A stretch of DNA of 64,000 bases from Chitinophaga sp. (lineage in GTDB: Bacteria; Bacteroidota; Bacteroidia; Chitinophagales; Chitinophagaceae), in contig NZ_JAFAIX010000014.1 of assembly GCF_019236475.1 (NCBI RefSeq), positions 276,038 through 340,037 of the forward strand, in the 5' to 3' direction. Within the stretch, counting starts at the first letter, position 1, and each line of letters opens with the position of its first letter. Below are positions 20,101-29,700 of the stretch, piece by piece. The notes under the pieces are model-generated. The model worked only from the letters and a program-made list of their open reading frames with translations. It did not search any database and had not been told where the DNA came from. Made by a program: the position numbers and the translations under genes.

Positions 20101-21108
20101 GAAGATGGCAACGAAGAAGCCGATTTTCAATACACCATCCGATGGGATGCCGTACCGGGCAGCAATACCACCTTAGGAGCGCCGCCAGCCCTGGAAAATG
20201 AGCACTTGCAGGCATTCGTTACTAACCTATTAAAAACCGGGTTTTCCGGTTCATCGGCGTACGATGATCTGATCAGTGTGATAGACGTGAGCTTATGGCC
20301 GATGAGTAATTTCAAAAGTCAGTCGGGCAACCAGTCTGTATTACTCGGCAGGCCCCTCGCCGTAGTACGTGGCGAAGTACATATGGAGCTGGCAGGTACC
20401 CCCGCCTACAATCAAAGCTGGATAGATACCGGGAAATATTATAACAACAATCAAAATTATCAGCCTACAGATCCACCGTTTATGGGCACACCATTTACCG
20501 TGAGAATTGGCGACTCCTATCTTTCCGGAAATGGTGCTATCGGTTATTTTGAGGCAGATAACTACGATACCTTCTACGCCGTGTATGGCGCCAATGGCCA
20601 GACCAGCGAACTGCTGAAAATGTTCTCCCGCAATGCAAGGGGCAAAATCAACTTAGCAGGTTTTGCCGCGCAGGAATTCACGGGAACAGGGTTTGTATCC
20701 AAGTACGTGCAGCAAGGTCACACAGTAACGCTAACGCCTGAACGAAATGCGATTAAGCTCACCATGCTGGTAGATCCTTCTGGCGGCATTCCGGTGATTC
20801 CTGGTAGTCAGCCGCTGTTCAATGTGAGCTTGCCTAATGGTCCTGTATCCAATGCGTTGAGTAATCTCAAATCCACTTTCCGCACGGGACCACTGCTGCT
20901 GGATCCAGACAAAATCAAGATGCCTACGCCAGCAGAAGTACATGGCAAATGGGGATGGGTAGCCCGCAAGGATGTAACCACCTGGAAAGCTGAAGAGCCT
21001 ATTGAACCATATACGCCGATAGCAACTGCTGACCAGGATAATCTGCGACTGACAGAAGGCTGGATTACCTTATCTGGCACGAATCAACAACAACCAGAAA
21101 ATAACTAA
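17113..21108 (+). CDS. Unknown 1331-aa protein with central coiled coil
   Basis: A large soluble-looking protein without a recognised domain. The ATG at 17113 (MADTQYIPVWPGPV) is used rather than a GTG 12 codons earlier that overlaps the upstream gene. The N-terminal 450 residues are Trp- and Pro-rich. Residues about 452-540 form a heptad-rich segment (ETLTQLNAKQRDLNTLNLDLLTLRQ and following), probably a coiled coil. The C-terminal half is mixed alpha/beta with strings such as GRPLAVVRGEVHMEL. There is no signal peptide. The coiled coil would permit oligomerisation. It is likely a structural component of the same complex as the preceding two genes. Confidence 0.85.
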   Translation: MADTQYIPVWPGPVVMVPVPVDILRIGNPDVTSTTVWATNKNNYYNLWMKQIPDPTPFGQGSCPDAGIHLMWTLPYSMRQGQQSDENNPDGNVNFPFVPNRWLITRFTYPVQDKNNPNPTPPQLQATIVCSDMLFDIRDATNNGSSNGASQYPYPDDPTFPIKGIGVPMPLANWKGEARTGKALIKAVGPGDVSWSVAYDNVKNVFTLHDDVGSAAAQFTYSLLGWYDDPTDDLLSKVTTSTNEEWMNMLQGQFGWSVGGAGEVQEAVDDWQAWQKSHGLDGPFDPNKLQLPPQIKNAMIAWNNWRQQYGVKEDKPPLPTQCICHSMATVGWQGDTVAYGTGVPTPEGGVSIAVGNNAMEAISSFMANKVVESQHQNPANIPIIERALEAFQKDLLSKLNDDPTAVEMAIHADRFEQHYSGQEWIVVRPESTDEKILGTGGQQSIPLSAADTETLTQLNAKQRDLNTLNLDLLTLRQEMFQLHVKQSLFVKSTPAAIKTQVNNSMAAITQALNTQTNARDQKKAEIDTDATAFATKLGNNFVLKAVDLLPAAAPVDPVIMVGGAYIDTKLTSPEQYTDTTELFVRFTGQTVTGISVTFTVNNTPTTQLIAAAELLEKVTIPTWNIFPKEAMDLWIETMILDTSCAALIASIWFSKTGVSPNNDQMKQLTQQIQAQQTAVWNDAASLGFHPQALKAVSGIEGVIPSPFGVAFITKQPWTPIYMDWKIQYIPSSMDATSSLTNWKLGDIDFDWTGSSLTPPTNNIVLYGRAVMNAKSSQVIKSKMASFQRDPIFDGLPQYVLDDLQRVAGMVGHLDLLTQSMSGFTKQLITSLISINTAPTDANVKKLLGDSELNFRPKLVNYQDSQPFFPIRAGHFQLVDLWVVDAFGQVLKTKSSFASPLDPLPNVYWCENLTTSSPNFKDPDSKYYGQLSPRVSQPSNVHLNLLQQNNDTIRTNSSDLTSPICGWVMPNHIDNSLMVFDANGINQGAIIKVQRQIEDGNEEADFQYTIRWDAVPGSNTTLGAPPALENEHLQAFVTNLLKTGFSGSSAYDDLISVIDVSLWPMSNFKSQSGNQSVLLGRPLAVVRGEVHMELAGTPAYNQSWIDTGKYYNNNQNYQPTDPPFMGTPFTVRIGDSYLSGNGAIGYFEADNYDTFYAVYGANGQTSELLKMFSRNARGKINLAGFAAQEFTGTGFVSKYVQQGHTVTLTPERNAIKLTMLVDPSGGIPVIPGSQPLFNVSLPNGPVSNALSNLKSTFRTGPLLLDPDKIKMPTPAEVHGKWGWVARKDVTTWKAEEPIEPYTPIATADQDNLRLTEGWITLSGTNQQQPENN

Positions 21109-21117
21109 ATCAGGGTT

Positions 21118-22614
21118 ATGGCAAATTTGACATTTGATTATGCTTTTCAGCCATCCGACATATTCACTAACTCAGTAGTGGATTTGCATCTCTACGTCAC
21201 TAACAATACGGCAGATACCATCCAATATGAAGGTGGACCTGATAGTGATGAAATACATATCAATTTCCCCGCTGGGTCTGGCCCTACAGACCTGGTGGTG
21301 GATACCAGCTTTACCAGCAAGTCAGAGACACAATATTTTAGCTGTGGTAAAAGTGGGAGCAATAATGATTTTGTCATTACAGCAACGATGACGGTGCCCA
21401 TTCCAAAGGGCGGCCAGATTCATATCGTGTTCCAGCAAGTACCTATCAATGCTGCTGGCGGAACAGCTTCCATCGGCATCACAGAATATCTTGGATCGGC
21501 CGATCCAGCGAGTGGTAGCAAAGAAATCATCAAAACCGTACCTGCGTCGTTGAGTATCATGGCGTATTTACAGCAGCAGGTAGTGGGATTAAACCAAACC
21601 ACTACCCTTACCTGGTACTCTACCGGTGCTACCAGGGTGGTGGTCACAGGATTTGCCACTGGCAGCAGGCAGCGGGCATTCCCTGTTAAAGGCGACAAAC
21701 CGCCTTATAAAGGAGATTGCATCGTAGACATCGCCGCCGATAAAGATAGTACGCCGTATACCTTGATTGCCTATAACGGGAACGGCAATACGGACCCTAG
21801 TGCACAGATACAGGTGACCTTATATCATGGTTATGCTATTATCAATTCCTTTGAAGCGTATAAATCTGATAAACTAAATCAGGATAACCGGATAGGCACT
21901 GATCCACTGTCAGTAGACCAGAGCGTTACCCTTTACTGGTATCTGACTTATGCTTCTGGATCACAACTGAAACCGCCTGGTAGACCGCTCAACAACCCTA
22001 TTACACCAAGACAGGTAACGCCAGGGATGGATCTGGTAAAAGCTTTCCAAGGTAATTATGGTAATATGGATAGCTCTGCCAAGTACCAACTGACCGCATT
22101 TGGATTTGAAGATCAGAACCCAACACAAACACTCACCTTTAACTTAAAACCGGTGGGTATTGCCTATTTCAAATTTAAAGATCCAGGGCTTACCCAGGTG
22201 ATTTGGGATACCGATCCAACGGGATGGCCGGCCATGGAAGTAAACATGAGCAATCAGCCGTATACGTTCACGATTTATCAGCCTGGTGGCACGCAATCCG
22301 TATACTACCTGGGAGGCAACGATACTACACATCCGCAGATCAAGTATTTCGATTACACCAAAGCCACCGGCGATCAATACAAACTAACCTGGATTACTGC
22401 GAATCTCACGAGTCTTACACTCAATCCTGGCAATATCACTATTACAGGCGACCAGATTACAAACGGATCTCAAACATTGAAGCTGGAAGCGGCACAGTAT
22501 CGATTAACGGGTAAGGCAGCAGATGGTAGCACGATAGACAGTATACTAAATGTGCCCTACACGGTGGTAAATACTGAAATAGTAGACCCCTCCCTTCTGG
22601 GAGTTAATGAATAA
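21118..22614 (+). CDS. Unknown 498-aa beta-rich protein with Ig-like modules
   Basis: The gene begins 9 bp after the 1331-aa gene. The sequence is almost all beta-strand-like. One segment, VVGLNQTTTLTWYSTGATRVVVTGF near residues 158-182, has the look of a bacterial Ig-like fold (the pattern G-x-x-x-x-L-x-W-x-x-x-G-A). A second segment with a similar start (SVDQSVTLYWYLTYASG) occurs near residue 265, so there may be at least two such modules. The N-terminal 130 residues form another beta domain. There is no signal peptide, which is unusual for Ig-like repeat proteins in this phylum. It is probably a structural or binding protein of the train. Confidence 0.8.
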   Translation: MANLTFDYAFQPSDIFTNSVVDLHLYVTNNTADTIQYEGGPDSDEIHINFPAGSGPTDLVVDTSFTSKSETQYFSCGKSGSNNDFVITATMTVPIPKGGQIHIVFQQVPINAAGGTASIGITEYLGSADPASGSKEIIKTVPASLSIMAYLQQQVVGLNQTTTLTWYSTGATRVVVTGFATGSRQRAFPVKGDKPPYKGDCIVDIAADKDSTPYTLIAYNGNGNTDPSAQIQVTLYHGYAIINSFEAYKSDKLNQDNRIGTDPLSVDQSVTLYWYLTYASGSQLKPPGRPLNNPITPRQVTPGMDLVKAFQGNYGNMDSSAKYQLTAFGFEDQNPTQTLTFNLKPVGIAYFKFKDPGLTQVIWDTDPTGWPAMEVNMSNQPYTFTIYQPGGTQSVYYLGGNDTTHPQIKYFDYTKATGDQYKLTWITANLTSLTLNPGNITITGDQITNGSQTLKLEAAQYRLTGKAADGSTIDSILNVPYTVVNTEIVDPSLLGVNE

Positions 22615-22659
22615 CACTACTGATAATCATTCATCTTTCACCTTTAAAAAACACATGTC

Positions 22660-23091
22660 ATGACAGAGAAAACCCAACATTTCGAAGCGCCGGAATTAAT
22701 GACCGACCCCAACTGTACCATTACAGTTTCTATCGGACAAAACATTCCGAACTACCCCGCTAATGTTTCCAACAAGAACATCACAGATGCGCAGAATGCG
22801 ATCGGGCAACTGACATTTGCTGATATATGGAGACTGCCACCATTCCGTATTGAATACGGCTCTGTAAGATTGGATGTACAGGGCGCCATTGCTGGCGGTG
22901 GCCGCAACTGGCAGGTGCAAATCAATGGCATAAATGGTAATTCTACTATTTCTGCCACCTTAGTGCAAGGCAATCTCGCGACTGCTTCTACTGCTGAAAG
23001 ACAGCAATATGTGCAACGCATGGTACGCAATGCCCTAGAGCAAAGTTTGTCTACCAAAAAAGTAACAGACGTAAATGGACCTTGCAAATAA
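22660..23091 (+). CDS. Unknown 143-aa protein
   Basis: A small protein without a recognised family. The first 50 residues are polar, followed by a beta-like core (FRIEYGSVRLDVQGAIAGGGRNWQVQINGINGNSTISATLVQG) and a helical C-terminus that ends NGPCK. There is no signal peptide. A hairpin with a T-rich tail follows directly, so the transcript may be partly terminated here. Small size together with a following terminator suggests it is made in larger amounts than its neighbours, as seen for the glycine-triplet genes at the start of the train. Confidence 0.8.
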   Translation: MTEKTQHFEAPELMTDPNCTITVSIGQNIPNYPANVSNKNITDAQNAIGQLTFADIWRLPPFRIEYGSVRLDVQGAIAGGGRNWQVQINGINGNSTISATLVQGNLATASTAERQQYVQRMVRNALEQSLSTKKVTDVNGPCK

Positions 23092-23098
23092 ATATCCT

Positions 23099-23133
23099 TC
23101 CGGGTTGGTGGTATCACTGGCCCGGATTTTCGT
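23099..23133 (+). terminator. Terminator-like hairpin after the 143-aa gene
   Basis: TCCGGG (23099-23104) pairs with CCCGGA (23121-23126). The inner bases extend the stem with G-T wobbles around a short loop, and TTTTCGTTT follows. The hairpin begins 8 bp after the stop codon. It is likely a partial rho-independent terminator inside the train. Confidence 0.5.
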
Positions 23134-23172
23134 TTAATCAACTCCGTTAGTAAACCTCAAAAACTATTTCAT

Positions 23173-23685
23173 ATGGCACCAACAATCACTTTAGCAGACG
23201 TATCTATCAAAGAAGGTGAAGTAAACCAGGTAACAGGTACTAACACCTTGATATATCCTAATATTAATAGCTGCCTATCGTTGACTGCTGTTTTTGCGGA
23301 TAACAAAAGAGTAGGCGGACACGCAGTTATGTTTCCAGTAGCCCCACAATTGAACCTGAAACAAATTTGCGATTACCTCATGGCGAACAAGGGCACTAGC
23401 AATACTTTGATTGTTGTTGGAGACATCGGCACATGGAACCAAAACTGGTCCATGCTGGATGAAACCAAGAACCTGGTGATCAATGGCAAAAAGGTAAATA
23501 ATGTATTGGAAATGGGAACTGCCATGGGCTTCACCAATGTGGTGCAAAAGGATACCATCATCTGTGATGCCGATGGCAGCACCTATGATGTATACTTTGG
23601 ATTTGAAGGTAGTAATAGAGTTTACTGGGTGTATGATCACAAAACCAGTAAAGTATGTACCGCATTTGGAAAACAAACCTGGTAA
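23173..23685 (+). CDS. Unknown 170-aa protein with possible Cys-His deamidase-like motif
   Basis: The family is not recognised with confidence. The N-terminal half contains NSCLSLTAVFADNKRVGGHAVMFP, with Cys34 and His50 sixteen residues apart. CheD-type deamidases have a similar layout, a Cys after a short Gly/Ser stretch and a His in GG-x-H about 17 residues later, so a distant relation to the CheD/CNF1 fold is possible. The catalytic Thr of that family is not clearly placed. The C-terminal half is alpha/beta (TLIVVGDIGTWNQNW, then a beta-rich end). There is no signal peptide. The gene is flanked by hairpins on both sides and precedes the synthase. A regulatory or modifying enzyme is possible but unproven. 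Confidence 0.75.
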   Translation: MAPTITLADVSIKEGEVNQVTGTNTLIYPNINSCLSLTAVFADNKRVGGHAVMFPVAPQLNLKQICDYLMANKGTSNTLIVVGDIGTWNQNWSMLDETKNLVINGKKVNNVLEMGTAMGFTNVVQKDTIICDADGSTYDVYFGFEGSNRVYWVYDHKTSKVCTAFGKQTW

Positions 23686-23696
23686 ACCAACTATAA

Positions 23697-23724
23697 GCCG
23701 GCAATCCCATGATGGATTGCCGGC
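23697..23724 (+). terminator. Perfect 11-bp hairpin between 170-aa gene and synthase
   Basis: GCCGGCAATCC (23697-23707) and GGATTGCCGGC (23714-23724) pair perfectly around a 6-nt loop, 12 bp after the stop codon of the 170-aa gene. The following bases ACATTTCCC are not a strong T tract. It could be a weak terminator, an RNA-stabilising hairpin for the upstream messages, or an attenuation site for the synthase, which starts 34 bp later. Confidence 0.5.
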
Positions 23725-23758
23725 ACATTTCCCTAGCAAATTTCCCAAATATTTTTTC

Positions 23759-26700
23759 ATGGAGCATTCCACTATCGTAGATCTCATCTCCAGGTTCCCT
23801 ATCGGCAAAGCGAATGAAAAGGCGCTTGTTTTCCTGGATCACAACGGTAATGAATCACAGACCTTCACCTACCGCACCCTGAAACAGCAATGTATTGCAA
23901 TCGCTGAAAACCTGCACACACACCTACCTTCCGGAGAAATGGTATTGTTATGTACACCAGAACAATCAGATTTCACGACCATCTTCTTTGGCTGCATGAT
24001 GGCAGGTATTATCCCCGTCCCCATGCCGCCCGTTCGTAACAACAAGGATAAAAATGGACTGGAACGCATCATTCGTATACTCCAAGAAAAACATATCAGC
24101 ACTATTATCCTACCTGACGAGCAAGTGGATTTATTCCGGGAAGCACTGCAAATGGCCCATCTCTCACAGGTACGATTGATCCCGCTGGAACGCCTGCAAC
24201 GTCCTGGCATCACCGCAGTAGCGCTTCCTGTCATATCTGAAACAGACATCGCTTACATTCAATATACATCCGGTTCTACCGGCACTCCGAATGGCGTGAT
24301 CATACGCCATCAACAAGCCATCAGTAACCTGGCCTTCATGTACCGGGTTTTCCAACGGAAAGAAATGGTTCGTGTAGCAGGCTGGCTCCCCTTCCATCAT
24401 GATATGGGGCTGATCGGACATTTGCTCACCGTGCTCTACGAGCATGGTTTTGGTGTTTTTATCAGTCCGCAAACTTTTATGGCTTCCCCCGCCCTCTGGC
24501 TGAAGATGATCGGGCAATACCAAGCTAATGCTGCCGCGGCCCCTCCATTTGCATTCGACCATTGCTGCAATAAAATTAATAGTCCAGATGGATTACAGCT
24601 CTCCTCTTGGAAATACGCCTATGTAGGTGCTGAAACCATTGCGCCTGAAGTGCTCCAACGTTTTGCTACCAGATTTGCACCAGCAGGATTTGATCTACAT
24701 ACTTTCAAACCGGTATACGGATTGGCAGAGGCCACTCTCCTGGTAGCCGGTGGTGGTAAAGGCTTAGATGAGTTACTACCGTTGACGCATAAACGAACAA
24801 CAGGAAAATCAGTACGTCAACTGCTGCCTTATCCTACTGATCCCGAAGTACAAATTATCATTCAAGATGCAGAAACAGGCCAACCGCTTGCAGCAGGAGC
24901 AGAAGGAGAAATTTATATCCTGGGGGCAGGCAATGCCAGCGGCTACTTGGAAGATAAAGGCATGGAGGCCATACAGGAAGGCGCCCCTATCAAAACTGGC
25001 GATACCGGATTCCTGGAAGATGGTCGCCTTTATATTACCGGTAGATCAAAAGATATCATCATTGTGCGAGGCGTAAACTACTCCGCCGATGACCTGGAAA
25101 ATACTATCCGTTATCATCAACCGGATATCCAAACGAACGACAGAACCGTTTGTATTTCACATTTTGCTAATGGAGAACAATTATTTGTGTTCCAGGAAAT
25201 ACATCGGCATACAGATAATACCACACAGGAACGCATTATCAGTAGTATAAAAGGTAGTCTGGCAGAAGGTTACGGCATTACGCCAGACAATATTGTACTG
25301 GTTCCTTCTGGTTGCATTCCCAGAACTACCAGCTATAAGGTATCCCGGAAGGCATGCCTGACGCAATATTTACAAGGAAAACTCCCGGTCATCCATACAA
25401 ACACAGCAGCAGCTATGACGCCAGACGATGCGGTGGTCATTGTGTCTATGGCTTGTCGTTTTCCGGGAGGAGCGAATTCTCCGGAGGCTTTTTGGGAGTT
25501 GCTGCAACAAGGCACAGATGCGATTTCGGAAGTACCCCCCTCTCGCTGGGACAATGACGTTTTCTATGATGAAAAACCGGCTATGCCCGGAAAAGTTAAT
25601 ACCCGCTGGGGAGGGTTCGTGGCCGATATTGATATGTTTGATCCCGCATTATTTGGGATCTCACCACATGAGGCCCCAGAAATAGATCCGCAACAACGTA
25701 TGTTACTGGAAACATCTTGGCGTTTGTTGGAAAATGCCGGTTGGAAAAAGGAACAGCTAGCAGGCACGGATACAGGCGTTTTCCTCGGGGTGTCTACTAA
25801 CGATTACCTCTATATGAAAATAAAACTCATCCCAGGAATGGAGAGCTTTAATGCTTATTCTGGGTTGGGGAATGCGAATAGTCTTACTGCGAACAGGATT
25901 TCCTACACCTACGATTTAAAAGGCCCCAGCATGGCGATAGACACCGCCTGTTCTTCTTCTCTTACGGCCTTTCATCTGGCAGTAAAAGCCATTCGCAATG
26001 GCGAGTGTACACAAGCAATTGCCGGTGGTGTAAATGCTTTGTTATCTCCCGGACCAACCATTACCTTATCACAGTTTGGCATGATGTCGCCGGTAGGGAG
26101 ATGTAAAACCTTCGATGCCAGTGCAGATGGATATGTACGTGCAGAAGGTTGCGGGATGGTGATGTTAAAGCGTAGATCCGCTGCGCTGCGGGATGGAGAT
26201 CCTATCCTCGCCACAGTGCTGGCCAGCGCGGCCGGACAGGATGGCAAAAGTAATGGGATCACCTCCCCTGATGGCCCGGCACAATACCGCTTGATCTCGC
26301 GGACGCTCACAGAAGCTGGTGTCTCCCCAGAAACAATTTCTTTTATTGAAGCCCATGGCACGGGCACTGCACTAGGAGATCCTATAGAGCTAGAACAACT
26401 GGTAAAGATATATGGACAAGGAACGGGCACAGATTGCTATGTAGGCGCCGTAAAAGCGAATATTGGCCACTTGGAAGCCGGCGCTGGTATTGCAGGTTTG
26501 CTCAAAGCTGTGTTAATGCTGCAACACGGCAAAATCCCACCACAACCACATTTGCGGGAATTAAATCCACGTATACACTTGGAGGGCAGTAGGCTGAAAA
26601 TCCCTACTGTACTGAGTAATTGGGCATCTGCTGGTCCGAGGAGAACTGCTATCAGTTCCTTTGGCTTTGGCGGAGCGTTAGCACATGCCATCCTGGAGGA

Positions 26701-29700
26701 GGCAACGCCGGTACCTGCGCCAGCTCCTCTTGAGCATGCGTTGTTTACGCAAACGCCATTTATATTCTCTGCACATACACCGGAAGGGCTGTTACAACAG
26801 GCTGATAACTGGATTGATTTTCTTTCTAAGGAACCCGCCATCGGTGTTCATGACCTATGCTATAGTCAGGCGCTAACGCGAACGGACCTACGCTTTCGTC
26901 AGGCTTTCCTGACCGACAGTAAAGCGGCGCTGTTGCAGAAGCTGAAAGCCTTCCGGGAAGGGGTTATACAGTCGGCCGATACAACTACGGACGGACAACG
27001 ATGCTTTATTTTCTCCGGTCAAGGCGATCAATACAAGAGTATGGGGCGGGAACTGTATTTCCATTTCCCTGCATTCCGTCGTGCTTTTGATCGCTGCGCT
27101 GCTGCGGCAGATGATCCGGAGACCGGGTATTCCTTGGTGGGAATGATCAATGGAAAAGAAGAAGGTACTTTCTTACTGGGTCATGATTATCAGCCGGTAC
27201 TTTTTGCCGTACAATATGCATTAGGGATATTATTGGAAGAAAGTGGCTGTATTCCGGCGCTCATGCTGGGACACAGTATTGGCGAATATGCAGCGGCCTG
27301 TTTGGCCGGATGTTTTGAGCCAGAAACAGGAATTGCCATGCTCAAAAAGAGGGCAGCACTTCTAACTGCACTTCCTCGAGAAGGCGGTATGTTAACTATT
27401 TTCACCGATAAAGACACCGTAGCAGCCGCCATTGCTGGGATACCGGAAATTGGTATTGCCGCATTGAATAGTCCTGTGAAAACAGTGGTATCTGGTAGTC
27501 CTGATGCTATCAACGCCGTTACTACTTTCTTCAGTGCCCAGAAAATTGGGCTTTATACGTTGAAAGTGGCACAGGCATTTCACAGTCATTATATGGACCC
27601 TATTTTGGAGCCATATCGGGAGTTCCTCCAACAGTTCACTTTCCGGGCGCCGTCTAGGAGATGGATATCATCCTTTCATGGCGCAGAAATGACCATAGCA
27701 CCGGATGCGGATTACTGGGTACAACAAACCAGGCAAGCGGTGAACTTTAAGCAGGCATTAACGCTGTTGGCTTCAGAAAAAATACGGGAATTCGTGGAAA
27801 TAGGCCCTGGTGGCAATACGCTGCTGGCAGTCAGTGAAACGATCGATTGTAGTAATACCCAACTATTGCGTACACTCAATTTCCGCAAGGGCGATAGAAC
27901 AGAGGGTTATTTCCTAATGGAGGCGCTCTGCCGCATGTATTGCGCTGGCGCCAATATACACTGGGAGCAAGTGTTACAAGGCAAGGCCTTCCCTGCTATC
28001 ATTCCTGGTCAGGCATTTCAACACAAACGTTATTGGCTGCCGGGATTGAGTCCGGAACAACTGACTGCCTTTGCAGATCAGGGGCATCACTCCCGCAGTG
28101 TTCAAAAGACGTTGACGGATTGTTTCTACCAGATCCGCTGGAATCCAGCAGGCACCATTACTACGGATATTCCAGAAGATGTATTGCGTAAGAAAATAAA
28201 CTGGATTATTGCCGCTCCGGCGGGCGCTGTTACCGACCAGCTATTACAGCGATTAAAGGCGGTTCAAAAAAGCGTGTATTGGTTCTGTACGGGTGGTGAT
28301 ATTGCTGGAAAAAATCGCGCTGATTACCAGTTTGAAGTTCGTTCAACGAAAGCGGATTATCGCCGGGCCTTGGATAAAGTAGTGAATTTGCAGCGTAAAG
28401 AAAATGAGCGGGAATGGAAAATAATTTATGCAGACGCCAGTCTGTCGGATTACCAAGGTTCCACTCCGCATCAGCGTATATCCGATAGCGTTAGTAGCCT
28501 TATACCCTTCCTGCAGGCCGTCAAGGAGAGTGCATTGGTTATGCCGCTATGGCTACTCACCAGGCATGCACAGCCTGTTCCTGCTGTCACGAAAGCACTC
28601 CAATTGGCGGCCTCCCCTCTTTGGGGATTTGGGAAAACATTATTCCTAGAACACCCTGAATGGAGAGGTGGTATGATCGATATCTCTGGGCCGGAAGATG
28701 TACCCGCATTACTACACAAAGTACTATTGCCCGGAAAAGAACATTGCATCATATTGCGAAAAGAGCAGCAATACATTACACAGTTAGCCCCTGTTAGGGA
28801 AATGCCGACTACCACCGCCACTTTACGCCAGGATGGCGCCTATATCATTACCGGTGGCTTTGGCGGACTTGGACTTGCCTGTGCATCCTGGCTGGCAGGG
28901 AAAGGCGTGAAGCACTTGGTATTACTGGGCCGGAGGACGTTACCTGCTATGGAAAGCTGGAGTAATCTCGAAGCGTCTCATCCGGAATACACCATCATAC
29001 AGCAATTGATCCACTTACAACGGGAAGGAGTACACGTAGAAACACATCGTATAGACGTAAGAGATAGCGCAGCACTTACGCAAGTATTTGAGCAATTAGA
29101 CAAGCGGAAAATCCCTGTGCGGGGCGTATTACATGCAGCGGGAGTCAACTGGTTTTCCAAAGTGATGGACCTGGACAACAGCCAATTGGCAGATACCCTA
29201 CAAATCAAGACAGACGCCTCCTGGCAGCTCCATCAACTCACAAAAGACCGGGACCTAGATTGCTTCCTGCTCTTCTCTTCTGTATCAGCATTGTGGGGTT
29301 CTGTTGACCTAAGTCATTATACTGCGGCCAACTATTACATGGATATGCTCAGTATGTACCGGGTGGGCATGGGACTTCCGGCCACCAGCATCGATTGGGG
29401 TCCGTGGGCGGAAGCGGGCATGAGTGCCGGCGAGCATGAAACCCATGTGTTGCAACAGCTCGGATTCCGACTACTGCCATCTTCCAAGGCTTTGGCCTGC
29501 ATGGAGACCGCCATCGCGAAGAAAGAGCCGCTATTGTTGATAGCAGATATTGATTGGGAGAAATTCCGGCTGTTTACAGATTTCTCCTTGCAGCCATCGC
29601 TGTTTAGCCAAGTAGTGAAAAACAATACAGCTAATACTCCTGCCGCCAGCAACCTGGATCATATTCTTAGCAGTGCTCCCGCAGCGGCTAGGGCACAGAT

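Noticed and set aside
478..23685. Contractile injection system or phage tail cluster
   Set aside because: No sheath, tube, spike, baseplate or AAA ATPase signature was seen in any product, so the large size alone does not support this reading.
23501..23758. Upstream start for the synthase
   Set aside because: It would overlap the 170-aa gene by 185 bp, run through the hairpin at 23697 and add residues unlike any acyl-AMP ligase start.
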